Source of the DNA: Sunxiuqinia dokdonensis
GTDB taxonomy: Bacteria > Bacteroidota > Bacteroidia > Bacteroidales > Prolixibacteraceae
Assembly: GCF_001270965.1 (NCBI RefSeq)
Contig: NZ_LGIA01000025.1
Location: forward strand, 1 to 64,000
Direction of reading: 5' to 3'
DNA: 64,000 nt
Shown: in pieces, positions 54,581-63,838 of the stretch
Layout: each line of letters begins with the position of its first letter
Numbering within the stretch: position 1 is the stretch's first letter
Made by a program: the position numbers and the translations under genes
The notes under the pieces: model-generated
Told to the model about the DNA's origin: nothing
Seen by the model: the letters and a program-made list of their open reading frames with translations, nothing else
Database searches by the model: none

Positions 54581-55501
54581 TTACTTATTGACCTGAAAAG
54601 TGCGATCACCGTTTTCAAAAAACTCAACAATTTGTTCGGCAGCGGCAACACCGGCGTTCAAATTGGCTTCGGCGGTTTGTGCGCCCAGCTTTTTGGGGGT
54701 GAAGTAATAACGGCCTTCAAAATCCTGCTTAAACCGGTCAATGCAGTCCGGAGCAATATCCGACAGATACTTCACATCGGGACGCGCCGCCATAAACTCG
54801 CACAGTTCGTCCTCGTTCACCACTTCCTTGCGGGCTGTGTTTACAATGATGGCATGTTCTTTCAGGTGTTTCAGCACATCCATGCTGACCGATTGGAGGT
54901 GTTCGCCACGGGCAGGCACATGGATAGAAACGACATCGGACACCGCATACAACTCTTCGAGCGACTTGGTAACCCCAATACCCTGCGAAGCCGCTTGCGC
55001 CTTGCTGTACCGGGTATAAACCATCACATTCATGCCAAAAGCCCGGGCAATGCGGTGCACATTTCGGGCCACATAACCATAGCCGTGCAAGCCCAGCGTA
55101 CGGCCACGAAGCTCGCCTCCCATTTTTCCACTAAATAAATCACGGATACCGTAAATGGCCAGTCCAATAGCCAGTTCGGCCACTGCGTTGGAGTTTTGGC
55201 CGGGGGTATTCATCACGCAAATCCCCTTTTCCCTGGCGTAAGCCGTGTCCACATTGTCGTAGCCAGCACCGGCACGAACCACGATTTTCAGGTTTGAAGC
55301 GGCGTCCAGTACTTCGCGGTCCACCAAATCGCTCCGAACGATTAAAGCATGTGCATCGCCTACTGCCTGCAGCAATTCCGACTTGGTGGCGTACTTCTCG
55401 AGCAGTTGAACCTGGTAACCCGCACTGTTGCAGATTTCACTCATTTGAGCAACCGCGGCCGGGGCAAACGGTTTTTCGGTTGCAATTAAAACTTTTGTCA
55501 T
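54581..55501 (-). CDS. serA: D-3-phosphoglycerate dehydrogenase, short form
   Basis: Oxidises 3-phosphoglycerate, the first step of serine synthesis. 306 residues without ACT or ASB regulatory domains, so feedback inhibition by serine is not expected. NAD-binding GLHGYGYVARNVHRIARAFG; catalytic region VRAGAGYDNVDTAYAREKG. The usual C-terminal His-Glu motif region is DIAPDCIDRFKQDFEGRYYF, which is not canonical. The start is ATG at 55501; a TTG three codons upstream is open. Confidence 0.9.
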   Translation of the reverse strand: MTKVLIATEKPFAPAAVAQMSEICNSAGYQVQLLEKYATKSELLQAVGDAHALIVRSDLVDREVLDAASNLKIVVRAGAGYDNVDTAYAREKGICVMNTPGQNSNAVAELAIGLAIYGIRDLFSGKMGGELRGRTLGLHGYGYVARNVHRIARAFGMNVMVYTRYSKAQAASQGIGVTKSLEELYAVSDVVSIHVPARGEHLQSVSMDVLKHLKEHAIIVNTARKEVVNEDELCEFMAARPDVKYLSDIAPDCIDRFKQDFEGRYYFTPKKLGAQTAEANLNAGVAAAEQIVEFFENGDRTFQVNK

Positions 55502-55598
55502 TTTATTCAAATTTTAAGGTAAAAATAAAATGTCATTGCAAGCCAAATCGAAGCAACCCTGCGGTTACTTTAGCCGTTCCTCATGCTTTAATGACTTC

Positions 55599-55638
55599 AA
55601 AAAAAATGGAAGGTGAATCGGAAATCCATTCACCTTCC
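55599..55638 (-). terminator. Terminator of serC (minus strand)
   Basis: An 11-pair perfect stem (55608-55618 with 55628-55638), nine-base loop, and eight T on the minus strand at 55606-55599. It separates serC from serA. Confidence 0.92.
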
Positions 55639-55650
55639 TATCTAAATGAA

Positions 55651-56727
55651 CTATTTTACATGTGTTTTCTCGAACTCCGCCATACAGTCAATCAATGCCT
55701 GCACGCTTTCTTTTGGCATGGCATTGTAGATGGATGCACGGAAACCACCAACCGAACGGTGTCCCTTGATTCCGGACATGCCCTTTGACGTTGCAAAGTC
55801 CATGAAATCTTTTTCCAGGGTTTCGTAACCGTCATTCATGATGAAGCATACATTCATCAACGAACGGTCTTCTTTGTTCAGAACAGTTCCCTTAAACAAA
55901 GAATTGCGGTCGATTTCATTGTAAAGCATTGCGGCTTTTTCTTCGTTAATTTTTTCCATCGCCGCGATACCGCCGTTATCTTTCAGCCATTTCAAGGTTT
56001 GCAAAGCAGCAAAAACAGGCACAACCGGTGGTGTGTTAAACATTGAGCCATTATCAATATGCGTTTGATAATTCAACATGGTTGGAATTGGACGACCGAC
56101 TTTGCCCAGCAGCTCATTTTTAACAATGACAAAAGCCACGCCCGCGGGAGCGAGGTTCTTCTGCGCACCACCGTAAATCAGTCCATACTTTGAAACATCA
56201 ATTTGACGCGAAAAAATATCTGACGACATGTCGCATACCACCGGAATGTCCAAATCAAAATCTTTGCGGATTTGTGTTCCATAGATGGTATTGTTTGAAG
56301 TGAAGTGGAAATAATCCGCATCAGTCGGAATTTCAAATCCCTTTGGAATGTAGTTGTAAACCGTGTCTTTTGAAGAAGCAACTTCAACAACTTCGCCAAA
56401 AAACTTGGCTTCTTTCTGTGCTTTGGCTGCCCATGCCCCGGTATTCAGGTAGGCCGCTTTTTTGCTCATCAAGTTGTAGGGTACCATGCAAAATTGCAGT
56501 GAAGCACCGCCACCCAGAAACAAGACCGAATAGTCATCAGGAATATTCAGCAATTCGCGAAACAACGCCTGGGCTTCGTCCATCACTGCGATAAATTCTT
56601 TTCCACGATGCGATACTTCCATCACAGAAAGGCCGGTGCCGGCAAAATCTTTAATGGCTTCAGCGGTTTTTTCAATTGTAAATTGTGGTAAGATTGAAGG
56701 ACCAGCCGAAAAATTATGCGTCTTCAT
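55651..56727 (-). CDS. serC: Phosphoserine aminotransferase
   Basis: Transaminates 3-phosphohydroxypyruvate to phosphoserine with PLP. 358 residues from [14 protein letters not shown]. The PLP lysine lies in [20 protein letters not shown], and substrate binding in [17 protein letters not shown] near the C-terminus. serA follows downstream after a strong terminator, so the pair may be separately regulated. The upstream in-frame start at 56784 is rejected as not family-like. Confidence 0.95.
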   Translation of the reverse strand: MKTHNFSAGPSILPQFTIEKTAEAIKDFAGTGLSVMEVSHRGKEFIAVMDEAQALFRELLNIPDDYSVLFLGGGASLQFCMVPYNLMSKKAAYLNTGAWAAKAQKEAKFFGEVVEVASSKDTVYNYIPKGFEIPTDADYFHFTSNNTIYGTQIRKDFDLDIPVVCDMSSDIFSRQIDVSKYGLIYGGAQKNLAPAGVAFVIVKNELLGKVGRPIPTMLNYQTHIDNGSMFNTPPVVPVFAALQTLKWLKDNGGIAAMEKINEEKAAMLYNEIDRNSLFKGTVLNKEDRSLMNVCFIMNDGYETLEKDFMDFATSKGMSGIKGHRSVGGFRASIYNAMPKESVQALIDCMAEFEKTHVK

Positions 56728-56904
56728 ATTGATATATTTATTAAGGGTTAAATAATTTCTTAGTAAAAGTAAATATTCATTCAAATTAACGGAAAATTAC
56801 ACGGTTGATATCTGAGAAAAATCAGGTCAAACAACACTGGCGCAAGTTATAAAACATTAATCTACAACAGGGTGTCAACTTGATAGAAATCACAAAAAAG
56901 CTGA

Positions 56905-57651
56905 TTACTTTTCGCTATGCCCCATGCTTTTTGCCAGCAAGGTGCCATTGGTGTAATATGGAATTAAGTTTGTGAAATCGAGCTGGTGACAAAACTCCAT
57001 GCAGTCGTCCAGCCCTTTAGATGCCAGACGCCCTTTTTGCGCGGTTTTCAGGCTATAGCTGTTCAGGTTGGTTTTAGCCAGCGACCACAAATCAACCGAG
57101 GCGGTTACCGCATCGCAAATACTTTCAAACTGACCCGAATTTAAGAGCAGCTCGGCCAAAGCTCCCGCACAAACCGTGTCCTCCAAACTAAAGCGATCTT
57201 TCCACGACGCGCAAAATAACAAGACCGGCGCATCTTGCGCAATCAAGTACTTCGCCAATGCCGAAAGGTTTAAAAACGAGCCAATCAACACTTCCTGCGA
57301 ATGACTGGCCATATGAATACATCGCGTACCATTGGTGGTTGAATAAACTATCTGCTTACCTTTTACCTTGTCGGCTGAAAAGTTGAAGGGTGAATTTCCA
57401 AAGTCGGCAAAATCAAGCACGTAACCGTCGCGTTCCGATGCCACGATATAGCCGGCTTCCTTCTTTTGGCGCGCTTCTTCAACGGTAGCCACCGGAATTA
57501 TGCGATCCACCCCGTTGGCAAAGGCCGTACAAATGGATGAAGTGGCCCGCAATACATCAATTACTACGACCAGGTTTTCGTCGTGGGCATGTTTGTCGTA
57601 AATGGCGGGAGTAATGCAAACCTCCAGCCGGCGCTTTTTTGTGTTCATCAT
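56905..57651 (-). CDS. comB: 2-phosphosulfolactate phosphatase family protein (ComB)
   Basis: 248 residues: VVVIDVLRATSSICTAFANG (the ComB signature), GNSPFNFSADKVKGKQIVYS, TTNGTRCIHMASH, and LEDTVCAGALAELLLNSG. In methanogens the enzyme makes sulfolactate for coenzyme M; in bacteria such as Bacillus it supports sulfolactate formation. No other coenzyme M or sulfolactate gene is adjacent, so the physiological substrate in this organism is uncertain. Confidence 0.9.
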   Translation of the reverse strand: MMNTKKRRLEVCITPAIYDKHAHDENLVVVIDVLRATSSICTAFANGVDRIIPVATVEEARQKKEAGYIVASERDGYVLDFADFGNSPFNFSADKVKGKQIVYSTTNGTRCIHMASHSQEVLIGSFLNLSALAKYLIAQDAPVLLFCASWKDRFSLEDTVCAGALAELLLNSGQFESICDAVTASVDLWSLAKTNLNSYSLKTAQKGRLASKGLDDCMEFCHQLDFTNLIPYYTNGTLLAKSMGHSEK

Positions 57652-57974
57652 TGCTGATTAAATCCAAGTGTCAGCAAAGATAAATTTATGAAAATAATAT
57701 TCCGGGAATGGATTGAATAATTCGCCAAAATTGGCAAATTGTTAATCTTTTTGCCCGCCGGTATCAACGCAGCTCCCCAAAGTCGGTTTTCGGCCTCCCT
57801 CCCAATTCCGAAGTTCTGTGTTGATTCGGCGTCCGTTCAGCGATTACGGAATGGAGAATTTGAGCAAATGATGACCGCAATCATTTGCTGGCGGAAAGAA
57901 AAAAACATCAAATCCTTGTCATTCGTGCTCAAAACAAAACCGAACAATAAAAAAATTGGTGTATTTTCGCGAAC

Positions 57975-58694
57975 ATGAACGAAGTTATGATCGCCATTTT
58001 GAACTTTGCCTTGGCTTTTGGAGCCATTTTTTTGGTTCAACCCTCAGTAGCACAGGTTGCGCTGGCCAAAAACCTGATGGCACCGGAAGGAAGTCACGCC
58101 CCGGGAATCCCGCTCCTGTCAATGGGAGGCGTGTCCATGTTTATCGGGATCAATTTGTCGCTGGCGATCTTTTCAACCAATGAGGGCTTTGCCGGCCTGC
58201 ATCCACTCATCGCCGCACTGATCATCTTGCTGTTTTCCGGGCTCTTGCTCGATACCAATATGGCCTTTCGATACGTCAGGCAACTGGCCCGGTTGCTGGC
58301 TGCCGCTGTTCTGGTGTTACACAGCCACGGAACACCGAACACCTTTTTTCCGGGTCTGCCACCCTGGCTGAATGCCGTGCTGCAGATGGCTTTTGTCATC
58401 GGTTTTATGTATGGTTACCACGAGTTGGTGCTGCATCGCAAAATGACGTTTTTGTACCTGGCTCTGCTCAATGCCCTGGTGTTCTTTCTGTTCATGTGGC
58501 AATGGCAAGCTCCTTTTAACGACATCCTTTTAGCGCTAAGCTTATCGGGAAGTTTATCAGGGATACTGGTTTACAGCCGTTATGCCCGCATCAAAAACAA
58601 ACCCTTACCCCTCATCGGTCACACCGGCACTTTTTTGATCGCCATCATCCTGGCGGCTCTCTGGCTTGAAATTCTCGTTTTTTGGGCCAATTAA
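57975..58694 (+). CDS. Divergent MraY/WecA-like membrane protein, probably not catalytic
   Basis: 239 residues, about eight membrane helices. Three landmarks follow the polyprenyl-phosphate sugar-1-phosphate transferase order: GIPLLSMGGVSMFIGINL (45-62, family RLGGVAIF), LLLDTNMAFRYVRQLARLLA (90-109, family DDxxD followed by K-rich helix) and LIGHTGTFLIAIILA (213-227, family MGDTGSLFLG). The essential Asp residues are mostly lost and the protein is about 100 residues short; the NxxxD region is absent. The similarity is inferred by eye. It precedes gmd by about 200 bases. Confidence 0.55.
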   Translation: MNEVMIAILNFALAFGAIFLVQPSVAQVALAKNLMAPEGSHAPGIPLLSMGGVSMFIGINLSLAIFSTNEGFAGLHPLIAALIILLFSGLLLDTNMAFRYVRQLARLLAAAVLVLHSHGTPNTFFPGLPPWLNAVLQMAFVIGFMYGYHELVLHRKMTFLYLALLNALVFFLFMWQWQAPFNDILLALSLSGSLSGILVYSRYARIKNKPLPLIGHTGTFLIAIILAALWLEILVFWAN

Positions 58695-58898
58695 ATATCG
58701 CGGCAGCCAATGAAAATACAAAGAGAAAACAAACAAAAAGCTAGACTGGTTGCAAAAACAAAACCCGATAGACGGCAGACCAAAAAATGGAAACCAAGTC
58801 AATAGAAAATCAACATAACAACCGAAGAACAATTCATCAGTTTAACAGTTATACCATTTTACCCATTTAACAACTCAACAATTTAACCCATCCATATC

Positions 58899-60062
58899 AT
58901 GACACAAAAAGTAGCATTAATTACCGGAATCACAGGACAAGACGGGGCTTACCTGGCCGAATACCTACTCAAAAAAGGTTATCTCGTGCATGGCATCAAA
59001 CGACGTTCGTCGCTGTTTAATACCGACCGGATTGACCATCTGTACCAAGACCCGCACGTTGAAAACCGCAACCTTGTGTTGCACTACGGCGATATGACCG
59101 ACAGTATGAACCTGACCCGGATTGTCCAGGAAGTTCAGCCTGACGAAATTTACAACCTGGCAGCCATGAGCCATGTGGCCGTGAGTTTTGAAACGCCTGA
59201 GTACACCGCCAACGCCGATGGTATTGGCACCCTTCGCTTGCTGGAAGCTGTTCGCCTGTTGGGGCTCACCCAAAAAACACGCATCTACCAGGCTTCAACC
59301 AGCGAGCTTTACGGGCTGGTGCAGGAAGTGCCGCAGAAGGAAACCACGCCCTTCTACCCACGCTCGCCCTATGCGGTGGCCAAGATGTACGCCTACTGGA
59401 TCACCGTGAATTACCGCGAAGCCTACCAGATGCATGCCAGCAACGGAATTCTGTTCAATCATGAATCACCCATTCGCGGAGAAACTTTTGTCACCCGGAA
59501 GATTACACGTGCCATCAGCCGGATTGCCCTGGGCATGCAGGACAAGCTGTTTTTGGGTAACCTTTCGGCCAAACGCGACTGGGGCCACGCCAAAGACTAC
59601 ATCAAGGCCATGTACCTGATTCTGCAACAAGAAAAAGCCGATGACTACGTGATTGCCACTGGAATTACCACCACGATCCGCGACTTCATCAAATTGGCGG
59701 TTAACGAAATTGGGCTGGAAATTACATTCCAAGGCGAAGGAACCGAAGAAAAAGGATATTTTACCGCAATTGACGACGCCTTATTTTCGGAGAAAGTGGG
59801 CGAACAATATCTCGAAGGCATCAAAGCGCGAATCGCACCAGGCAATCAACATGTTGTAGCGGTCGATCCGGCCTATTTCCGTCCAACCGAGGTAGATTTG
59901 TTGATTGGCGACCCCACCAAATCAAAAACCGTTTTGGGCTGGGAACCGCGCTACGATTTGGCCGGGCTGATCAAAGACATGATGCAATCGGACATCAAGC
60001 TGATGCAAAAAGATGCATTGCTTCAGGAAGGCGGTTATCGAACGTTGAATTACTTTGAATAA
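58899..60062 (+). CDS. gmd: GDP-mannose 4,6-dehydratase
   Basis: Converts GDP-mannose to GDP-4-keto-6-deoxymannose. 387 residues of the extended SDR family: [40 protein letters not shown] (catalytic Thr/Glu), [13 protein letters not shown] with YxxxK, and [17 protein letters not shown]. It begins a plus-strand group with the nucleotidyltransferase-kinase fusion (76 bases on) and fcl; the product can be reduced to GDP-L-fucose. Confidence 0.96.
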   Translation: MTQKVALITGITGQDGAYLAEYLLKKGYLVHGIKRRSSLFNTDRIDHLYQDPHVENRNLVLHYGDMTDSMNLTRIVQEVQPDEIYNLAAMSHVAVSFETPEYTANADGIGTLRLLEAVRLLGLTQKTRIYQASTSELYGLVQEVPQKETTPFYPRSPYAVAKMYAYWITVNYREAYQMHASNGILFNHESPIRGETFVTRKITRAISRIALGMQDKLFLGNLSAKRDWGHAKDYIKAMYLILQQEKADDYVIATGITTTIRDFIKLAVNEIGLEITFQGEGTEEKGYFTAIDDALFSEKVGEQYLEGIKARIAPGNQHVVAVDPAYFRPTEVDLLIGDPTKSKTVLGWEPRYDLAGLIKDMMQSDIKLMQKDALLQEGGYRTLNYFE

Positions 60063-60137
60063 ATTGAATGAACCACAAAATCATCAGAAAAAATGTATGC
60101 CATCCGCATCATCTGTAAAAAATAATTTCTTGTTGAC

Positions 60138-61298
60138 ATGATGAAGAACAAACGCGTTTTTGTGTCCGGCTGCTACGATCTGCTTCATTCGGGACATGTG
60201 GCCTTTTTTAAAGAAGCTTCGCAGTTTGGCGACCTGTACGTGGGCATTGGCTCCGACCAGACTATTGAAGAGCTGAAGGGACGCCATACGATCAATAGCG
60301 AACAGGAACGCCTATATATGGTAAAATCTGTGCGCCATGTCACCGATGCCTTCATCAATTCAGGCAGTGGCATCATGGACTTTGCCCGGGAGCTGACCGA
60401 AATCAATCCTGATTATTTCGTAGTGAATGAAGACGGCTATTCGCCAGCCAAGAAAAAAATGTGCGATGAGCTGGGCATTGAACTCAAAGTATTGGAGCGG
60501 ATTCCGGATGCCGGCCTCCCTGCCCGTTCAACAACAGCGATCCGATCGTCCGACAACTGCACCCTACCCTATCGCATCGATTTGGCGGGCACCTGGATTG
60601 ATCAACCCTACGTTTCGAAATACCATCCGGGATGGGCCATTACGCTTTCGCTCGAACCCGTCATTGAATACAACGAACGTTGTGGCATGAGCACCTCGAC
60701 ACGAAATGCGGCTAAAAAAATATGGCCTTACACGCTTCCAATTGAAAAGCCGGAGCGTTTGGCCGAAATCCTGTTTAAGTTCGAGAATGATCCGGGTTCA
60801 GAAATCATCTCTGGAGCACAGGATGCGATCGGCATTTGTATGCCCGGACTGGTGCGACACTATTACGACAACGCCTACTGGCCCAAACAATTTGAGTCGG
60901 TAAACGACGAAGACATTTTGAGCTGGCTGGAAGATCATTTGTACATGGTACTCTTGTGGCCTCGCCCCTACGGACTTGATTTACTGAAAGAAACATCAAT
61001 CAACACCGAAAACGTAGAAAGTCTGGCTAACGCGTCAGACCGGGCCTGGAAAGCCATTCAACAGAAAAGCTTAAATGAATTTGCTGCTGCCTTCCTTGAT
61101 TCGTTTCATGCACAAACAAGGATGTTTCCGGCGATGGTCAATAACGAAGTAAACCAGGTTATTGACAGTTACCGGTCGCAGGCATTGGCCTGGAAACTGG
61201 CGGGTGCAGGTGGTGGTGGCTATCTGATATTACTGGCTGAAAAACCAGTTAAAGGAGCCATGAAAATTAAAGTGCGACGGAAGGAAACCGGGATTTAG
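60138..61298 (+). CDS. Fusion of an HxGH nucleotidyltransferase domain and a GHMP-kinase-like domain
   Basis: 386 residues. Residues 1 to about 137 form a cytidylyltransferase-like (RfaE-C/TagD type) domain: RVFVSGCYDLLHSGHVAFFK with HSGH at 17-20, ELKGRHTINSEQERLYMVKS, and RSTTAIR at 130-136. The rest is GHMP-kinase-like: PYRIDLAGTWID (144-155), SGAQDAIGICMPG (225-237) and AWKLAGAGGGGYL (351-363). The second GHMP motif (GLGSSA) is either missing or reduced to GMSTSTRNAA (183-192). A sugar kinase plus nucleotidyl transfer role is suggested by family and by its place between gmd and fcl; the substrate is unknown. Confidence 0.8.
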   Translation: MMKNKRVFVSGCYDLLHSGHVAFFKEASQFGDLYVGIGSDQTIEELKGRHTINSEQERLYMVKSVRHVTDAFINSGSGIMDFARELTEINPDYFVVNEDGYSPAKKKMCDELGIELKVLERIPDAGLPARSTTAIRSSDNCTLPYRIDLAGTWIDQPYVSKYHPGWAITLSLEPVIEYNERCGMSTSTRNAAKKIWPYTLPIEKPERLAEILFKFENDPGSEIISGAQDAIGICMPGLVRHYYDNAYWPKQFESVNDEDILSWLEDHLYMVLLWPRPYGLDLLKETSINTENVESLANASDRAWKAIQQKSLNEFAAAFLDSFHAQTRMFPAMVNNEVNQVIDSYRSQALAWKLAGAGGGGYLILLAEKPVKGAMKIKVRRKETGI

Positions 61299-61523
61299 CT
61301 GCACAAACGAGTTACGAATTTTCAGTTCACTGGGCGGAAAGTCGTAAATTCCAAATTCCAAAAGTCCAACCATTAGCGTAAGGAACTGGCTTCGAGAACC
61401 GAAAACCAACAACCGAAAACCGAAGACAAAGCGTTCACAAATCCATTTCATCTTTGTAATTTGCAGTTGATTAAAATCGAAAGTACAGTATAGCAATCAA
61501 TTATTCATAAAATCTGGAAGAAA

Positions 61524-62654
61524 ATGAAAAAGAATAGCAAAATATACATTGCCGGACACAAAGGGCTGGTCGGTTCAGCGCTCTGGAAAACACTTCAGAA
61601 CAAAGGTTACACGAACTTAATAGGCCGGACACTGGAAGAACTGGACTTGATGGACCAGGCTGCTGTGGCCAATTTCTTTGAAACTGAAAAACCAGAATAT
61701 GTAATTTTGGCTGCCGCCAAAGTTGGCGGAATTATCGCCAACAACACTTACCGCGGGCAGTTCATCTACGAAAATCTGCAAATTCAGAACAATGTTATTC
61801 ACCAGTCGTATGTGCATGGGGTGAAAAAACTGCTGTTCCTCGGCTCCACCTGCATTTATCCGAAGAATGCTCCACAGCCCATGTCGGAAGACTGCCTGCT
61901 GACCGGTGAGCTGGAATATACCAACGAGCCCTACGCCATTGCAAAAATTGCCGGACTAAAACTCTGCGAAGCTTATAATTTGCAGTATGGCACCAACTTC
62001 ATTTCGGTAATGCCGACCAACTTGTATGGGCCCAACGACAATTTCAACCTGGAAACTTCTCACGTACTGCCTGCCATGGTTCGAAAGATTCATCTGGCGA
62101 AATGTCTTGAAGATTCGAACTGGGATGCTATTCGCGACGACCTCAACAAACGCCCGGTGGAGGGCATCGACGGATCGGCCGATCAGGAAGAAATCCTCTT
62201 CTTATTGAAAAAATACGGCATCCACTTGCATCATTCCGGTGCAGACGAAGGCACGCGACTTTTCAGCATCCCGTCCACGCAAGTTCTCCCGGTTTCCCTT
62301 TATCTGTGGGGAAGTGGCAAGCCAATGCGCGAATTTTTATGGTCGGAGGATATGGCCGAAGCTTGCGTGTTCCTGCTCGAGAACCGGAATTTTGAGGATG
62401 TAAGAACCGACGGCGATGAAGTGCGCAACACCCACATCAACATCGGTACCGGAATTGAGATTGCCATCCACCAACTGGCTGAGACCATTCAAAAAACCAT
62501 TGGCTTTACGGGAGCTATTGAATTTGACCGGACCAAGCCCGATGGCACCATGCGAAAATTGACTGACCCCTCCAAACTGCACCAGTTGGGATGGAAACAT
62601 AAAATTGAACTCGAAGAGGGTATTCGACTAATGTATCAACATTATTTGGCTTAG
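61524..62654 (+). CDS. fcl: GDP-L-fucose synthase
   Basis: Epimerises and reduces GDP-4-keto-6-deoxymannose to GDP-L-fucose. 376 residues: IYIAGHKGLVGSALWKTLQN, the catalytic Ser/Tyr/Lys in LGSTCIYPKNAPQPM and NEPYAIAKIAGLKLCEAYN, and LWGSGKPMREFLWSEDMAEA. An insertion of about 60 residues (about 193-255) lengthens it beyond the E. coli enzyme, as in other Bacteroidota. The substrate comes from gmd. GGAAG at 61516-61520 is a reasonable ribosome site. A strong terminator follows. Confidence 0.95.
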   Translation: MKKNSKIYIAGHKGLVGSALWKTLQNKGYTNLIGRTLEELDLMDQAAVANFFETEKPEYVILAAAKVGGIIANNTYRGQFIYENLQIQNNVIHQSYVHGVKKLLFLGSTCIYPKNAPQPMSEDCLLTGELEYTNEPYAIAKIAGLKLCEAYNLQYGTNFISVMPTNLYGPNDNFNLETSHVLPAMVRKIHLAKCLEDSNWDAIRDDLNKRPVEGIDGSADQEEILFLLKKYGIHLHHSGADEGTRLFSIPSTQVLPVSLYLWGSGKPMREFLWSEDMAEACVFLLENRNFEDVRTDGDEVRNTHINIGTGIEIAIHQLAETIQKTIGFTGAIEFDRTKPDGTMRKLTDPSKLHQLGWKHKIELEEGIRLMYQHYLA

Positions 62655-62668
62655 CAACATAGCATAAT

Positions 62669-62706
62669 AAAAAACGAAAGGAGGCTGAAGCTTCCTTTCG
62701 TTTTTT
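62669..62706. terminator. Bidirectional terminator between fcl and korB
   Basis: A long stem of about 17 pairs (62669-62685 with 62690-62706) with TGAA loop, A run on the left and T run on the right. It serves both converging genes. Confidence 0.93.
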
Positions 62707-62758
62707 ATTTCCGGTTTGATCCGAACGATCTTATTTTAAGAATCTGCCTATCGCCAAA

Positions 62759-63835
62759 TTACACCTTGACAATCGGACATTTTTTCTGAAAGAATGGCAC
62801 AGGCTCGCTGCTGTTAGGCTCATTCACTTCCCAAGTGTTTCCAGAGCGCAACAACTCATCCATGTTGTTCACCTTCCGGTTTGCCGACACCGTTTCAATC
62901 TGCTTCTTCAGTTCCTGGTCATACACAGGAGCCTCCACCGACCGAATTACGCCCATCGCAATTGGGAAATCAGGCAAGGTCATGCGGATGAGCTGCATAT
63001 GAATTGAAAGGTCTGTTTCGGTGGCATCATGCACCAGGATGTCAGCTTCGGTCACTCCATTTTCTCCAATGGTAACTACTTTCAACCGGCCGTTTTCCAG
63101 CACCAGGCCTTTTTCATTTTCCTGGCCAAAAATCATCGGCTGGCCGTGTTCGAGGAACAACTGGCGCTCGGCACGATGTTTCGGATCTGCAATTTGCTCA
63201 TGAATCCCATCATTAAAAATGACACAATTCTGAAGCACCTCCACCATAGAAGTTCCTTTATGTCTTGCTGCTTCGGCAAACACCTGCTGGTTGTGTTTCA
63301 CATTCGAATCGACTGCGCGGGCAAAAAAGGTTCCGCCCGATCCCAGAACTAATTGTCCGGGAATAAACGAATCCTCAATGGTTCCAAAAGGCGAAGTCTT
63401 CGTCACAAATCCACGATCAGTTGTCGGTGAATACTGTCCTTTCGTTAATCCATAAATTTTATTATTGAATAGAATCACATTCAAATCAATATTCCTTCGA
63501 ACCAAGTGAATGAAGTGATTTCCTCCGATGGCCATCGAATCGCCATCGCCGGTAATCACCCATACATTCAGGTCGGGATTGGCACTTTTCACTCCCGAAG
63601 CGATGGCCGTGGCACGTCCGTGAATGGAGTGAAAGCCAAAGGTGCTCATGTAATATGGAAATCGCGACGAACATCCAATACCGGAGATGACGGCAAATTT
63701 TTCATGAGGCACATTCATGTCGGCCATGGTTTTCTGAACTGCGTTCATAATGGCGTAGTCGCCACATCCAGGGCACCAACGGACTTCGTTCTCGCTTTTA
63801 AAGTCTTTTATCGTGTAAGCTAAATCTGTCATCAT
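62759..63835 (-). CDS. korB: 2-oxoacid:ferredoxin oxidoreductase, beta subunit
   Basis: 358 residues binding thiamine diphosphate. It shows RWCPGCGDYAIMNAVQKTMA, the diphosphate-binding VITGDGDSMAIGGNHFIHL, and NNKIYGLTKGQYSPTTDRGF, characteristic of the KorB/2-oxoglutarate type. It partners the alpha subunit whose C-terminus precedes it by three bases. The complex oxidises a 2-oxoacid (probably 2-oxoglutarate) to the acyl-CoA with reduced ferredoxin. Confidence 0.93.
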   Translation of the reverse strand: MMTDLAYTIKDFKSENEVRWCPGCGDYAIMNAVQKTMADMNVPHEKFAVISGIGCSSRFPYYMSTFGFHSIHGRATAIASGVKSANPDLNVWVITGDGDSMAIGGNHFIHLVRRNIDLNVILFNNKIYGLTKGQYSPTTDRGFVTKTSPFGTIEDSFIPGQLVLGSGGTFFARAVDSNVKHNQQVFAEAARHKGTSMVEVLQNCVIFNDGIHEQIADPKHRAERQLFLEHGQPMIFGQENEKGLVLENGRLKVVTIGENGVTEADILVHDATETDLSIHMQLIRMTLPDFPIAMGVIRSVEAPVYDQELKKQIETVSANRKVNNMDELLRSGNTWEVNEPNSSEPVPFFQKKCPIVKV

Positions 63836-63838
63836 ATC

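Noticed and set aside
57739-57978. 79-codon plus-strand frame upstream of the MraY-like gene
   Set aside because: It has no motif, overlaps the next gene start, and its composition looks non-coding. The 57652-57974 gap otherwise shows only AT-rich sequence with a weak TATTTTCG promoter-like element near 57962.
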